Shown here: one piece after another, positions 1 through 6,415 of the stretch | Layout of the letters: each line of letters starts with the position of its first letter | Position numbering within the stretch: the stretch's first letter is position 1 | Source: JAKASX01 sp035534495 | GTDB lineage: Bacteria > Acidobacteriota > Terriglobia > Acidiferrales > UBA7541 | Assembly (NCBI GenBank): GCA_035534495.1 | Contig: DATLRW010000015.1 | Location: 1 to 15,251 of the forward strand | DNA length: 15,251 bases | Direction of reading: 5' to 3' | Notes under the pieces: generated by a model | What the model was told of the DNA's origin: nothing | Database searches by the model: none | Seen by the model: only the letters and a program-made list of their open reading frames with translations | Position numbers and translations under genes: made by a program

Positions 1-41
1 ATCTGGTGCACGCATTCAACTTCGTGGCCGTCGAATGCTGA
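1..41 (+). CDS. Possible C-terminal end of a truncated upstream gene
   Basis: Frame 3 of the plus strand is open from the window edge and ends at TGA 39-41, giving the tail LVHAFNFVAVEC. Ten of its twelve codons end in G or C, as expected for coding DNA in this GC-rich genome. Only 12 residues are visible, so no function can be given. The other plus frames also stay open for a while, and a minus-strand reading from an ATG at 74-76 is open to the edge, so the call is weak. Confidence 0.25.
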   Translation, partial: LVHAFNFVAVEC

Positions 42-394
42 CCATCATGGTAGCGCAAACCGGCAAGCCCCGCCATGCGGCCGAGCGCTACCGGTGTGGT
101 TGGCGGATTTTGCCCGCGGGGGGATGAGGCCGGGTCGGCCCTGAGGCTTGTAACCGGGTGTATAATGCCGCCAATCGGCCCTTTCATTCGCTTCCCATTG
201 CATCTTCGGCCCTTACGAGAAGACTGAACGATCGAAACGCTTAGGCCGCGAGCTTTCCGGCGGGATTCGGCTGCTTCGCTTTTTGGGTTTTGTTTCGCTT
301 CCCCCATGGAGCGGTCCGAACCGGCCGCTCCTCGCGCCGCAAGCGATTTTGGTTTTCAGACTGCCCCATCTCTATCGTCAAGAAGGAGAGTAGT
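42..394. other. Non-coding stretch upstream of the DUF481 gene
   Basis: About 350 nt without a credible gene. It holds a TATAAT at 161-166 and, just before the DUF481 start, a clear ribosome binding site (AAGGAG, 383-388). The reading frame of the DUF481 gene is open upstream to a TTG at 290, but that part reads as low-quality arginine and serine-rich sequence before the signal peptide, so it is treated as leader. No tRNA, strong terminator or repeat was seen. Confidence 0.5.
161..166 (+). promoter_or_regulatory. Candidate -10 box for the DUF481 gene
   Basis: A perfect TATAAT in a GC-rich region, immediately preceded by TG at 159-160. No good -35 hexamer lies 16-18 nt upstream. If it is used, transcription starts near 173 and the DUF481 mRNA has a leader of about 220 nt. 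Confidence 0.4.
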
Positions 395-1465
395 GTGAGA
401 ACAACGACGCTGACCCTGGCCGCGGCTCTTTTGCTCTGCCCGAGTCTTTTTGCTGATCAGATCACACTCAAGAACGGCGACCGGCTAACCGGCAGCATTG
501 AAAAAGCCGATGGAAAAACACTCGTCATCAAGACGGAACTGGAAGGCGAAGTGACCGTTCAATGGCCCGCGATTGTGAGCATCCAGTCCGATCATCCTCT
601 TCACGTCGGCTTGTCGGGTGGACAGATGATTGTCGGTCCCGTTTCCACCAGCGATGGCCAGATCAGGATCGTCACGAAGGACGCCGGTACGGTTTCGACG
701 ACCATGGGCGCGATCCAGGTCATTCGCTCCGATTCGGAGCAGACCGCCTATGACGCCCGAATGGAACGACAGTTGCATCCGCGCCTGACCGATTTCTGGG
801 GCGGCTACGTTGACAGCGGCTTGAGCGTGACGCGCGGCAACTCGCAAACGCTCAGCTTCGTCCTGAGCGGCAGGGCTGTCCGAAAATCGCCTCGAGACAC
901 GATCTCCGTCTATGCCAACTCTATCTTCGCCAACAATGGCATTACCGGAACCACCGTCACGACCGCGAACGCGATCAATGGAGGGGTCCGCATGGACCTG
1001 AACGTCAGCGACAGGACGTTCCTGTTCGGCTTCGCCGACTTTCAGCATGACGAATTCCAGCAATTGAATCTGCGCAACGTGCTAGGCGGAGGGTTCGGCT
1101 ACCACGCGATCAAGACCAAGGCGACCACTTTCGACGTTTACGGCGGCGGCGCTTACGATCAAGCCTTTTATTCGACCCCCTTGACCCTCCAGTCGGGCGA
1201 ACTGATGGCCGGCGAATCGCTCTCTTATGGGGTCTCCAGCCGTACCAGATTTAGCGAACGTTTCGATTTTTACCCCAATATTTCAGAGATAGGCGAATAC
1301 CGTTTCCTGCTCAATATGGGAGCCACTACAGCCCTCAACTCCTGGCTGGGCTGGCAGGTTACATTCGCCGACGGTTACGTCAGCAATCCACCCCCGCCGA
1401 TCAAGAGCAACGACATGCTCTTAAGCACCGGGCTGCGTCTGACGTTAGGGAAAGGGGCGTTGTAG
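395..1465 (+). CDS. DUF481 family outer-membrane beta-barrel protein (YdiY-like)
   Basis: A 356-residue exported protein. The GTG at 395 is chosen because AAGGAG lies 6 nt upstream and because it begins directly with a signal peptide (MRTTTLTLAAALLLCPSLFA, cut before DQ). After the signal comes a small beta-rich region starting ITLKNGDRLTG, often found in front of DUF481 domains. From about residue 145 to the end there are alternating amphipathic strands with the family pattern around FGFADFQHDEFQQLNLRN and GGGFGYH. DUF481 proteins (E. coli YdiY type) are predicted outer-membrane barrels; their role is not well defined and some are linked to salt or acid stress. The gene stands alone on this strand. 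Its last 91 nt overlap the end of the convergent HAD gene. The family assignment is fairly secure; the cargo or function is unknown. Confidence 0.85.
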   Translation: MRTTTLTLAAALLLCPSLFADQITLKNGDRLTGSIEKADGKTLVIKTELEGEVTVQWPAIVSIQSDHPLHVGLSGGQMIVGPVSTSDGQIRIVTKDAGTVSTTMGAIQVIRSDSEQTAYDARMERQLHPRLTDFWGGYVDSGLSVTRGNSQTLSFVLSGRAVRKSPRDTISVYANSIFANNGITGTTVTTANAINGGVRMDLNVSDRTFLFGFADFQHDEFQQLNLRNVLGGGFGYHAIKTKATTFDVYGGGAYDQAFYSTPLTLQSGELMAGESLSYGVSSRTRFSERFDFYPNISEIGEYRFLLNMGATTALNSWLGWQVTFADGYVSNPPPPIKSNDMLLSTGLRLTLGKGAL

Positions 1466-2211
1466 GCGGGCGGACCGGCTTCGCGGCGGCGGAACGGAGC
1501 GGCTCCGGGCTTTCCCGGGAGGGTCAGTAACCGGTCTCTGTTGCCGGTCCATTCTTCGAGCAGGGCAGGCAGCCGGAGAAGGGAAGCGAGCAGCGCGTCG
1601 GGTTGGCTGGCGCGAAGGCGTTTCGCCGTGGGAAACGAACCGGGGATGCCGATGGACCGCACGCCGGCTCGCCGGGCCATTTCCATGTCTTCGGCGGAAT
1701 CGCCGACGTAGACGGAACTGGCCGCCGCGCGCCCGAGCTTGCGAAGCGCAAGGCGCAGCGGTTCCGGATGAGGTTTCGGCCGCCCGGCATCTTCGTGGCA
1801 GACGCAGGCGGTGAACAGGGATGTGAGACCAAAGTACCGCAGCTGACCCGTCACGCGGCTGCGGTTCCCGCTCGTGACCAGACCCAGGCGGTAGCTCCGA
1901 AGAAGTTTCCAGAGCACGTCGCGTGCTCCCGCCACCAGTTTCGGACTGTGGCGGCCATAGGCCTGGCGCCAGATCCGGTCGGCTTCCCGCCAACGCTGCG
2001 GGTCGAGGCGCGCGGCGCGATATACGTTGTACCAATCGGGCGAATAATGGCGCGCCATATCTTCGCGGCCCCAGCGGATTCCCATGGCTTGGAACATTTC
2101 GAGATAAGCGGCGGAATCGGCCTCGAAAGAATCGAGCAGCGTGCCATCCCAATCCAGGAAAACGGCTTCGATCGGGTTCGTGGGCTGCATAGGACGATTG
2201 CCGGCGCTCAT
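1375..2211 (-). CDS. HAD-superfamily hydrolase, phosphoglycolate-phosphatase-like
   Basis: A 278-residue soluble HAD phosphatase. Motif I is DWDGT at residues 20-24 (nucleophile D20, acid D22), motif II is VTSGN (S114), motif III is the lysine in RPKPHPEPL (K146) and motif IV is GDSAEDMEM (D171, D175). The helical insert after motif I is the cap type of Gph/beta-phosphoglucomutase relatives. The substrate cannot be read from the sequence; phosphoglycolate or another small phosphate ester is the usual guess. The ATG at 2209-2211 has AGGGGG 6 nt upstream; an ATG at 2190 is an alternative with no good binding site. The HAD fold ends near residue 222. The last 56 residues are rich in Pro, Arg and Gly and look non-conserved, and the final 30 codons lie opposite the DUF481 gene. 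It follows the LolA-like gene on the same strand after an 85-nt gap. Confidence 0.85.
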   Translation of the reverse strand: MSAGNRPMQPTNPIEAVFLDWDGTLLDSFEADSAAYLEMFQAMGIRWGREDMARHYSPDWYNVYRAARLDPQRWREADRIWRQAYGRHSPKLVAGARDVLWKLLRSYRLGLVTSGNRSRVTGQLRYFGLTSLFTACVCHEDAGRPKPHPEPLRLALRKLGRAAASSVYVGDSAEDMEMARRAGVRSIGIPGSFPTAKRLRASQPDALLASLLRLPALLEEWTGNRDRLLTLPGKPGAAPFRRREAGPPAYNAPFPNVRRSPVLKSMSLLLIGGGGLLT

Positions 2212-2234
2212 CCCTATCCCCCTAAAAGCGCCGG
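2201..2234 (-). promoter_or_regulatory. Hairpin displaying the HAD gene's ribosome binding site and start codon in its loop
   Basis: A perfect 8-bp inverted repeat (CCGGCGCT at 2201-2208, AGCGCCGG at 2227-2234) encloses an 18-nt loop. In the minus-strand mRNA the loop holds AGGGGG and the ATG. The stem's second arm is the first codons of the gene. Its geometry would keep the start region single-stranded rather than hide it. It may also be chance in GC-rich DNA. Confidence 0.4.
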
Positions 2235-2296
2235 GCGCTTCTGCCTGGCAACGCCAGCTTCCGGAAAACCGCTCCGGCGAGGCGCCCCGGGCCGCA

Positions 2297-2995
2297 TCAG
2301 CTGCCGGGTTTGATCTTCTGGGTCCCTTTTGGCCAGTTGGGCCTAAAGAGAGCCCTTTTCAGATTGGCGTTTCGTACGATGTCGGAATAGCGAATGACGA
2401 AGTAGTCCGGCGTTCCCGTTTCCTGGAATCTTTGCTTGAAAGGGAGCCAGTTCGATTCGTCGACCCAGAGCTGAATCTGGGAGATCTGGTTGCGTATCGC
2501 CTGCGATTTCGGCGTCAGATTCAATAGAATCGTTTTGCGGTTGTCGATCGTTTGTTCGCCGCCGAAACGGATTTCATAAGCCCTTTCGAGTTCGCGCGTG
2601 GGCGTGCCGAAACCCAGCAGCAGGAATTGCTCTACCACTTCGCGATGCTTCGAAAGGTCGTACTCCTCGACCTGATGGAGAAGCGGATTGTAAAGGTAGA
2701 GGCGGTCTCCCAACCGCAGGACCGTGCGCGGGTCCGGCTGGACGATATTCAAGCGCATTTTGCCGTCGCGCTCGACGTAAATGGCGCCCGTTTCGGTGGA
2801 GTGGTCGTTCACCACAACGGTCACCTTGGTTCGCTGCACTTGGGCCGTAAGCGTCCGAAACGAGCGGGCGGACTGATCCATGCGGTTCAAGACCTGTGGA
2901 AGGGTCCAGGCGCTTTGTCCGGAACGGCGGTGGCTGACGGGTAAAACCAGAATCAGGAGGGAAAAAATCCCGCCCCAGGTCCTTGAAAAATTCAA
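2297..2995 (-). CDS. LolA-like periplasmic lipoprotein carrier
   Basis: A 232-residue exported protein with the features of the LolA/outer-membrane lipoprotein-sorting superfamily. It has a hydrophobic signal segment (GIFSLLILVLP), an opening helix (LPQVLNRMDQSARSFRTL), then a string of beta strands that would form the half-open lipid-binding barrel, including GKMRLNIVQPDPRTVLRLGDRLYLYNP. LolA proteins shuttle acylated lipoproteins across the periplasm from an ABC extractor to an outer-membrane acceptor. The TTG at 2995 is preferred because GGAG of GGAGAGG (2999-3005) lies 6 nt upstream; a second in-frame TTG at 3007 would add only four residues. No ATG is available, so the start is less certain than the family. 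It lies downstream of the lipoprotein-permease-ATPase operon on the same strand but has its own candidate promoter. Confidence 0.75.
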   Translation of the reverse strand: MNFSRTWGGIFSLLILVLPVSHRRSGQSAWTLPQVLNRMDQSARSFRTLTAQVQRTKVTVVVNDHSTETGAIYVERDGKMRLNIVQPDPRTVLRLGDRLYLYNPLLHQVEEYDLSKHREVVEQFLLLGFGTPTRELERAYEIRFGGEQTIDNRKTILLNLTPKSQAIRNQISQIQLWVDESNWLPFKQRFQETGTPDYFVIRYSDIVRNANLKRALFRPNWPKGTQKIKPGS

Positions 2996-3023
2996 TCGCC
3001 TCTCCAAAAATTTCCAAAATCTG

Positions 3024-3032
3024 ATGATAGCA
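3024..3032 (-). promoter_or_regulatory. Extended -10 promoter candidate for the LolA-like gene
   Basis: Read on the minus strand this is TGCTATCAT, an extended -10 element (TG-N-TATCAT). Transcription would start near 3017 and leave a leader of about 20 nt containing the GGAGAGG site of the LolA-like gene. No -35 hexamer is evident, which extended -10 promoters can do without. Confidence 0.4.
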
Positions 3033-3099
3033 CATGGCAGGCGATGAGCCCGGTTGCCGAGCCCTCGGAATCGGGCGGAAGCCTATGAGCGGGAGAGAG

Positions 3100-3513
3100 T
3101 TACCTGGTGACCGGGTGGGTGGGTTTGATCCGAACGTCGTAGGCGGTCACGGCGCCGCCGGCCCCGCGTACCGGCTGAATTTGCACCACCTGGAAGGCCT
3201 CGCCGCGCAGGCTCGAAACGCTGCGGCTCAGCAATGCGCGCGAAGCTTGCTCGAGCTTCGGCGCGGGCTGCGGCCGGGCGAAAAGGGAAGCATCCACGCG
3301 AAACAGTTCCGTCTGACCTGCCGGATCGACGTCGAGCAGCCGAATCTGTCCGGAAACCGGGCGTGTATTCCACCTCGGCTGATCGCGATACCATTTTCGC
3401 GGCGTCAGCAGCACGAACAAAAGTATGGCGATGACCATCAGGTCATAGGGCAGGCTGCCCCGGTCGTATGACCAGAAGATCACGCGCACGACTAGACGCC
3501 AGACCTTCCTCAT
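3100..3513 (-). CDS. Small single-pass membrane protein of unknown function
   Basis: A 137-residue protein that I do not recognise. It begins MRKVWRLVVRV, has one clear hydrophobic membrane segment at about residues 25-37 (LMVIAILLFVLLT) and then a roughly 95-residue soluble part predicted to be mostly beta strands with one helix (KLEQASRALLSR). By the positive-inside rule the basic N-terminus stays in the cytoplasm and the soluble part is periplasmic. The ATG at 3513 is one nucleotide after the ABC ATPase stop codon, which implies translational coupling; an earlier in-frame TTG at 3537 would overlap the ATPase and is less likely. Its position suggests an accessory or periplasmic partner of the transporter. 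Confidence 0.7.
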   Translation of the reverse strand: MRKVWRLVVRVIFWSYDRGSLPYDLMVIAILLFVLLTPRKWYRDQPRWNTRPVSGQIRLLDVDPAGQTELFRVDASLFARPQPAPKLEQASRALLSRSVSSLRGEAFQVVQIQPVRGAGGAVTAYDVRIKPTHPVTR

Positions 3514-3514
3514 C

Positions 3515-4288
3515 TCAATCCGCCGGAATTCCGTCAACGATCTGCCCGTCGCGCATGTGCAGGACTCGATGGGCGTAGGCGGCGACTTCCGGATTGTGCG
3601 TGATGAGGATGATCGTCTGGCCTAGCTGCTGATTGAGCTGGGTCAGCATTTTCAAAACCGACTCCGAGTTCTTGGTGTCCAGGTTTCCCGTCGGCTCGTC
3701 GGCCAGCAGGATTTTCGGTTCGTTGATGATCGCGCGGGCGATGGCCACGCGCTGCTGTTCGCCGCCCGACATCTCCGCCGGCCGGTGATCCAGGCGTTCG
3801 CGGAGCCCTAGCATCCGGGTGACCAGATCGAAGCGATGGGGATCGAAGCCGTTGCCGTGAATGTGCTGGGCGATGGCGATGTTGCCGCGGGCGTCGAGGG
3901 TGGGCAGCAGGTTGAAGCGCTGAAAGACGAAGCCCACCTTGTTCCGCCGCAGCAGCGTCCTGTCGGCATCGCTCATCTTCGCCAGATCATTCCCGTCCAG
4001 CAGGACCCGGCCGCGGCTGGGCGACGTGAGCCCCCCGACCACATAGAGCAGCGTGGATTTCCCGCAGCCCGACGGTCCCATGATGGTTACGAACTCCCCG
4101 GGCAGAATGTCCATCTGCACGCCGCGCAGCGCGGGCACATCGACCTTCCCCAGCCGGTACACTTTCCAGAGTTCTTCCGCCTTGACGATCGGGTCCACTT
4201 TCGATGCTCCGAGGGAATCCATCCGCGGGTTGGCAACGTCTATTCTAGCTTCGTCGCCGGAGGCTGGCCATCCTGTTGTCTTATTCAT
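3515..4288 (-). CDS. ABC transporter ATP-binding protein, LolD/MacB type
   Basis: A 257-residue cytoplasmic ATPase with all nucleotide-binding motifs: Walker A GPSGCGKST (71-79), Q-loop Q123, signature MSGGEQQR (173-180), Walker B ILLADEP with catalytic E198, D-loop GNLD and switch H231. Placement of LADEPTGNLD and the short length are typical of the LolD/MacB/FtsE class that works with FtsX-fold permeases instead of pumping through the membrane. About 33 residues precede the ATPase domain, and an in-frame ATG at 4222 would remove most of them. The ATG at 4288 is kept because it overlaps the permease stop codon by 8 nt. With the permease it should power extraction of a lipid-linked substrate or a mechanical transmembrane signal. 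Confidence 0.93.
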   Translation of the reverse strand: MNKTTGWPASGDEARIDVANPRMDSLGASKVDPIVKAEELWKVYRLGKVDVPALRGVQMDILPGEFVTIMGPSGCGKSTLLYVVGGLTSPSRGRVLLDGNDLAKMSDADRTLLRRNKVGFVFQRFNLLPTLDARGNIAIAQHIHGNGFDPHRFDLVTRMLGLRERLDHRPAEMSGGEQQRVAIARAIINEPKILLADEPTGNLDTKNSESVLKMLTQLNQQLGQTIILITHNPEVAAYAHRVLHMRDGQIVDGIPAD

Positions 4289-5381
4289 AGGCGAGCGCTT
4301 CCACCGGGTCCTTTCGGACAGCGAGCCAGGCCGGGTAGCTTGTTCCGGCCATTCCGGCGGCTATCGCCATGGCTGCGGCCCGCAAAATCCATCCCGGAGA
4401 GATCAGAACCGACAACGTGGGGAAGAAGCCGAGGATCAAAAGACGCCCTCCATAGCCGAGCAGGAGGCCCGCGACGATCCCCGCGCCGCACACCAGCATC
4501 GTTTCGCCCATGAGCGCCTGCACGATGTAGATGTTCGACGCGCCGAGTGATTTGAGCACGCCGATTTCGCGTGTGCGTTCGATGATGGTCATGTACATCG
4601 AAAGGAAAATCACCAGAAACCCGATCGCGGCGGCCAGCGTGATCATGGAATGCACGAACGTATTCAGTCCAGGGACTCTCGTCGGGGTCATCAGGGAAAG
4701 GTAGTCCTGCAAGGGCCGGACCTCGTATCCAGGCAGCAAATTCCGAATCTCCTTTGCCACCACGCCGGTCAGCCCCCGGCCGGTGCATTTGATGAAAAAG
4801 AGGGATGCCTCGTTCGGGGAGCCGCTGATTTGCTGGAGCGTCTGCAGCGGCAGAAATACGCGCGCTCCCTTGCCGTGCTCGACGACGCCGGCCACATGGA
4901 AATCGTGTCCGAACAGCTGCAGGGTGTCCCCGACCCGGATGTGTTTGGAATGGGCGTACAGATCGTCCACGAGAACGTCGTCCGGTTTTTCCAGCCCGTG
5001 TCCCTGGAGATATACGAATCCGTCCGACACGGCCCGGAAGCTGGCCGGATCGATTCCGTAGACGATATCGAGCCCGCCCGAAGAGCTCATCTGCAGGAGA
5101 ACGGGCGCCACGGCCGCGACGTTGGGCAATTTCGACAGACGGCCGGCCAGGCTCTGCGGCATGGGCGCGCCGCTGAAAGCCAGAAAAACCGAGGAAGACG
5201 GCGGCTGCACCATGATGTCGGCGCCGACGCCTTCGATGCGTTTGCCCACCTCGTGCAGCATGCCGTGGGTGAGCCCGACGACCAGCAGAATCAATGCGAC
5301 TTCGACTCCCACCGCGATGACGCTCAATATCGTGCGCAGGGGCCGATGAAGGGTGTTGTGCCAAACGAGCCGCCCTATCAT
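4281..5381 (-). CDS. ABC transporter permease, FtsX/MacB/LolC-E fold
   Basis: A 366-residue inner-membrane permease. It has one N-terminal TM helix (about 17-40, TILSVIAVGVEVALILLVVG), a periplasmic MacB-like domain of about 210 residues, and three C-terminal TM helices (TLAAAIGFLVIFLSMY, then GETMLVCGAGIVAGLLLGYG, then a last one near SYPAWLAVRKDPVEAL). The coupling segment RTREIGVLKSLGAS and the ending DPVEALAYE are hallmarks of the family. A single permease gene implies a homodimer, unlike the LolC/LolE pair of E. coli. The ATG at 5381 has GGAGG (5388-5392) 6 nt upstream and overlaps the lipoprotein stop (ATGA); the frame is open further upstream, but that part is antisense-like arginine-rich sequence. 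The substrate is not shown; neighbours suggest lipoproteins or other envelope lipids. Confidence 0.92.
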   Translation of the reverse strand: MIGRLVWHNTLHRPLRTILSVIAVGVEVALILLVVGLTHGMLHEVGKRIEGVGADIMVQPPSSSVFLAFSGAPMPQSLAGRLSKLPNVAAVAPVLLQMSSSGGLDIVYGIDPASFRAVSDGFVYLQGHGLEKPDDVLVDDLYAHSKHIRVGDTLQLFGHDFHVAGVVEHGKGARVFLPLQTLQQISGSPNEASLFFIKCTGRGLTGVVAKEIRNLLPGYEVRPLQDYLSLMTPTRVPGLNTFVHSMITLAAAIGFLVIFLSMYMTIIERTREIGVLKSLGASNIYIVQALMGETMLVCGAGIVAGLLLGYGGRLLILGFFPTLSVLISPGWILRAAAMAIAAGMAGTSYPAWLAVRKDPVEALAYE

Positions 5382-6253
5382 GGACGGCCTCCGCTTCGGC
5401 CGACCTCGACGCGCTCGGTCCCGGAAGGTTGTTCCAGCGTGAATCGATCCAGGGGGATCGGAGGGTTCAGCGTGATCCGCGTGATATCGATTTCCAGCTT
5501 GTAGTCGTCGTGGGGCTGCCTCAGCACGATTTGCCAGGGGAACGGCCGTCCTCCGGTCTGTTCGCGCCAATCGCCGTAATGAATGTCGGAGTCGAGCCGG
5601 CCGCCATGGCCGAAGATCTCAATGCGCGACACGCGCAGGTCGGACCGGTTGAACCAGATTCGCCGGTCGATTTCGAGCGGCTCGCCGTTGCGACGCAGAA
5701 CGGTCAGCACATAGTCTCGCGAAGGCGGCTGCGCCTGGCTTTCTTCCTCGATCAGAGCGGGGGCCTCCAGCGGGATTTTCTCCCAGAGCAGGGCATCCAG
5801 GAGCGGCCCAGGCCGCAGGTTCTCGATCGTGTTTTTCGCCGCCTCGCCGCCGGAGGCGGGGCCGACCAGGAATCGCTTTTTTGACGGGATGTACATGTGA
5901 AACGTCTTGCCGTCGCTCACCATATCAAAGATGTCCGTACCCACCACGGGCGCCTGGCCCACCATGCGGATCCAGGCCGGCCGTTCGGCCACAAGGAGGG
6001 CCGTGATCTGCTGGTAATCCTTAATGACGCCGGAAAAGGCCGTGCCGGTTTCCGCTTTCAAGCGCACGGCGGCGTTCAAGCTATTCACGGCATCCGCCTG
6101 GTCCTCGTAGCGCGCCAGAAGTTGCTGGCGTGTTGCCGTAAGGGCCGGTGGCAAGGGGGCTGGCGCCGCCACCCGGGTCGTGCGGCTCGCGCACCCGGCC
6201 AGCAGCGCCAACACGGCCACGCATACAACTGGCGCCAATCGACGAACGTTCAC
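5378..6253 (-). CDS. Outer-membrane lipoprotein with LolA/LolB-like fold (DUF4292-like)
   Basis: A 291-residue lipoprotein. The GTG at 6253 is chosen because GAGG lies 6 nt upstream and the protein then starts with a short lipoprotein signal, MNVRRLAPVVCVAVLALLAGC, whose lipobox LLAGC puts the lipidated Cys at residue 21. The residue after Cys is Ala, not Asp, so by the E. coli sorting rule it would go to the outer membrane. The mature part begins with a helix (ARYEDQADAVNSLNA) followed by many strands. The stretch DIFDMVSDGKTFHMYIPSKKRFLVG parallels LRLGDRLYLYNP of the LolA-like protein at 2297-2995, suggesting the same half-barrel lipid-binding fold. It is first in an operon with the permease (4-nt ATGA overlap) and ATPase. 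It may be the outer-membrane acceptor of the system; that role is inferred. Confidence 0.8.
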   Translation of the reverse strand: MNVRRLAPVVCVAVLALLAGCASRTTRVAAPAPLPPALTATRQQLLARYEDQADAVNSLNAAVRLKAETGTAFSGVIKDYQQITALLVAERPAWIRMVGQAPVVGTDIFDMVSDGKTFHMYIPSKKRFLVGPASGGEAAKNTIENLRPGPLLDALLWEKIPLEAPALIEEESQAQPPSRDYVLTVLRRNGEPLEIDRRIWFNRSDLRVSRIEIFGHGGRLDSDIHYGDWREQTGGRPFPWQIVLRQPHDDYKLEIDITRITLNPPIPLDRFTLEQPSGTERVEVGRSGGRP

Positions 6254-6280
6254 AGATTTCCTCGACGGAATGACAAACCG

Positions 6281-6327
6281 GTCAATCGAGCAACCGCTCC
6301 AAAGGGGAGTCAATCGACTTGCCGCTC
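6281..6327 (-). repeat. Tandem imperfect 19-bp direct repeat upstream of the lipoprotein operon
   Basis: Two copies at 6281-6299 and 6309-6327 share GTCAATCGA, differ in four consecutive bases, then share CCGCTC (15 of 19 identical). Read along the operon, each unit is GAGCGG-N4-TCGATTGAC with a 28-bp period. They end 28 nt before the GTG of the lipoprotein gene. The layout suggests binding sites for a regulator, or tandem TTGAC elements of a promoter; no convincing -10 box was found downstream of either. Confidence 0.45.
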
Positions 6328-6331
6328 GGGC

Positions 6332-6355
6332 GGTGTCCCATTATGAATGGGCACC
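6332..6355. promoter_or_regulatory. Ten-bp hairpin/palindrome upstream of the lipoprotein operon
   Basis: GGTG, a bulged T, CCCATT, a 3-nt loop ATG, AATGGG and CACC form a 10-bp stem with one bulge. No U-run follows on either strand, so an intrinsic terminator is unlikely. It lies 61 nt beyond the stop of the upstream gene and next to the direct repeats, so it may be an operator or a 5' mRNA structure. Confidence 0.4.
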
Positions 6356-6415
6356 GGCCTTCAACGGATGCCGAGTTTCATCGCGGCCCCTGCCGCGCGC
6401 AATACCCGCCGTGGC

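Noticed and set aside
1603..2313. Plus-strand frame of 236 codons opposite the HAD gene
   Set aside because: The minus strand has all four HAD motifs in order; this frame is composed of low-complexity arginine and proline-rich sequence.
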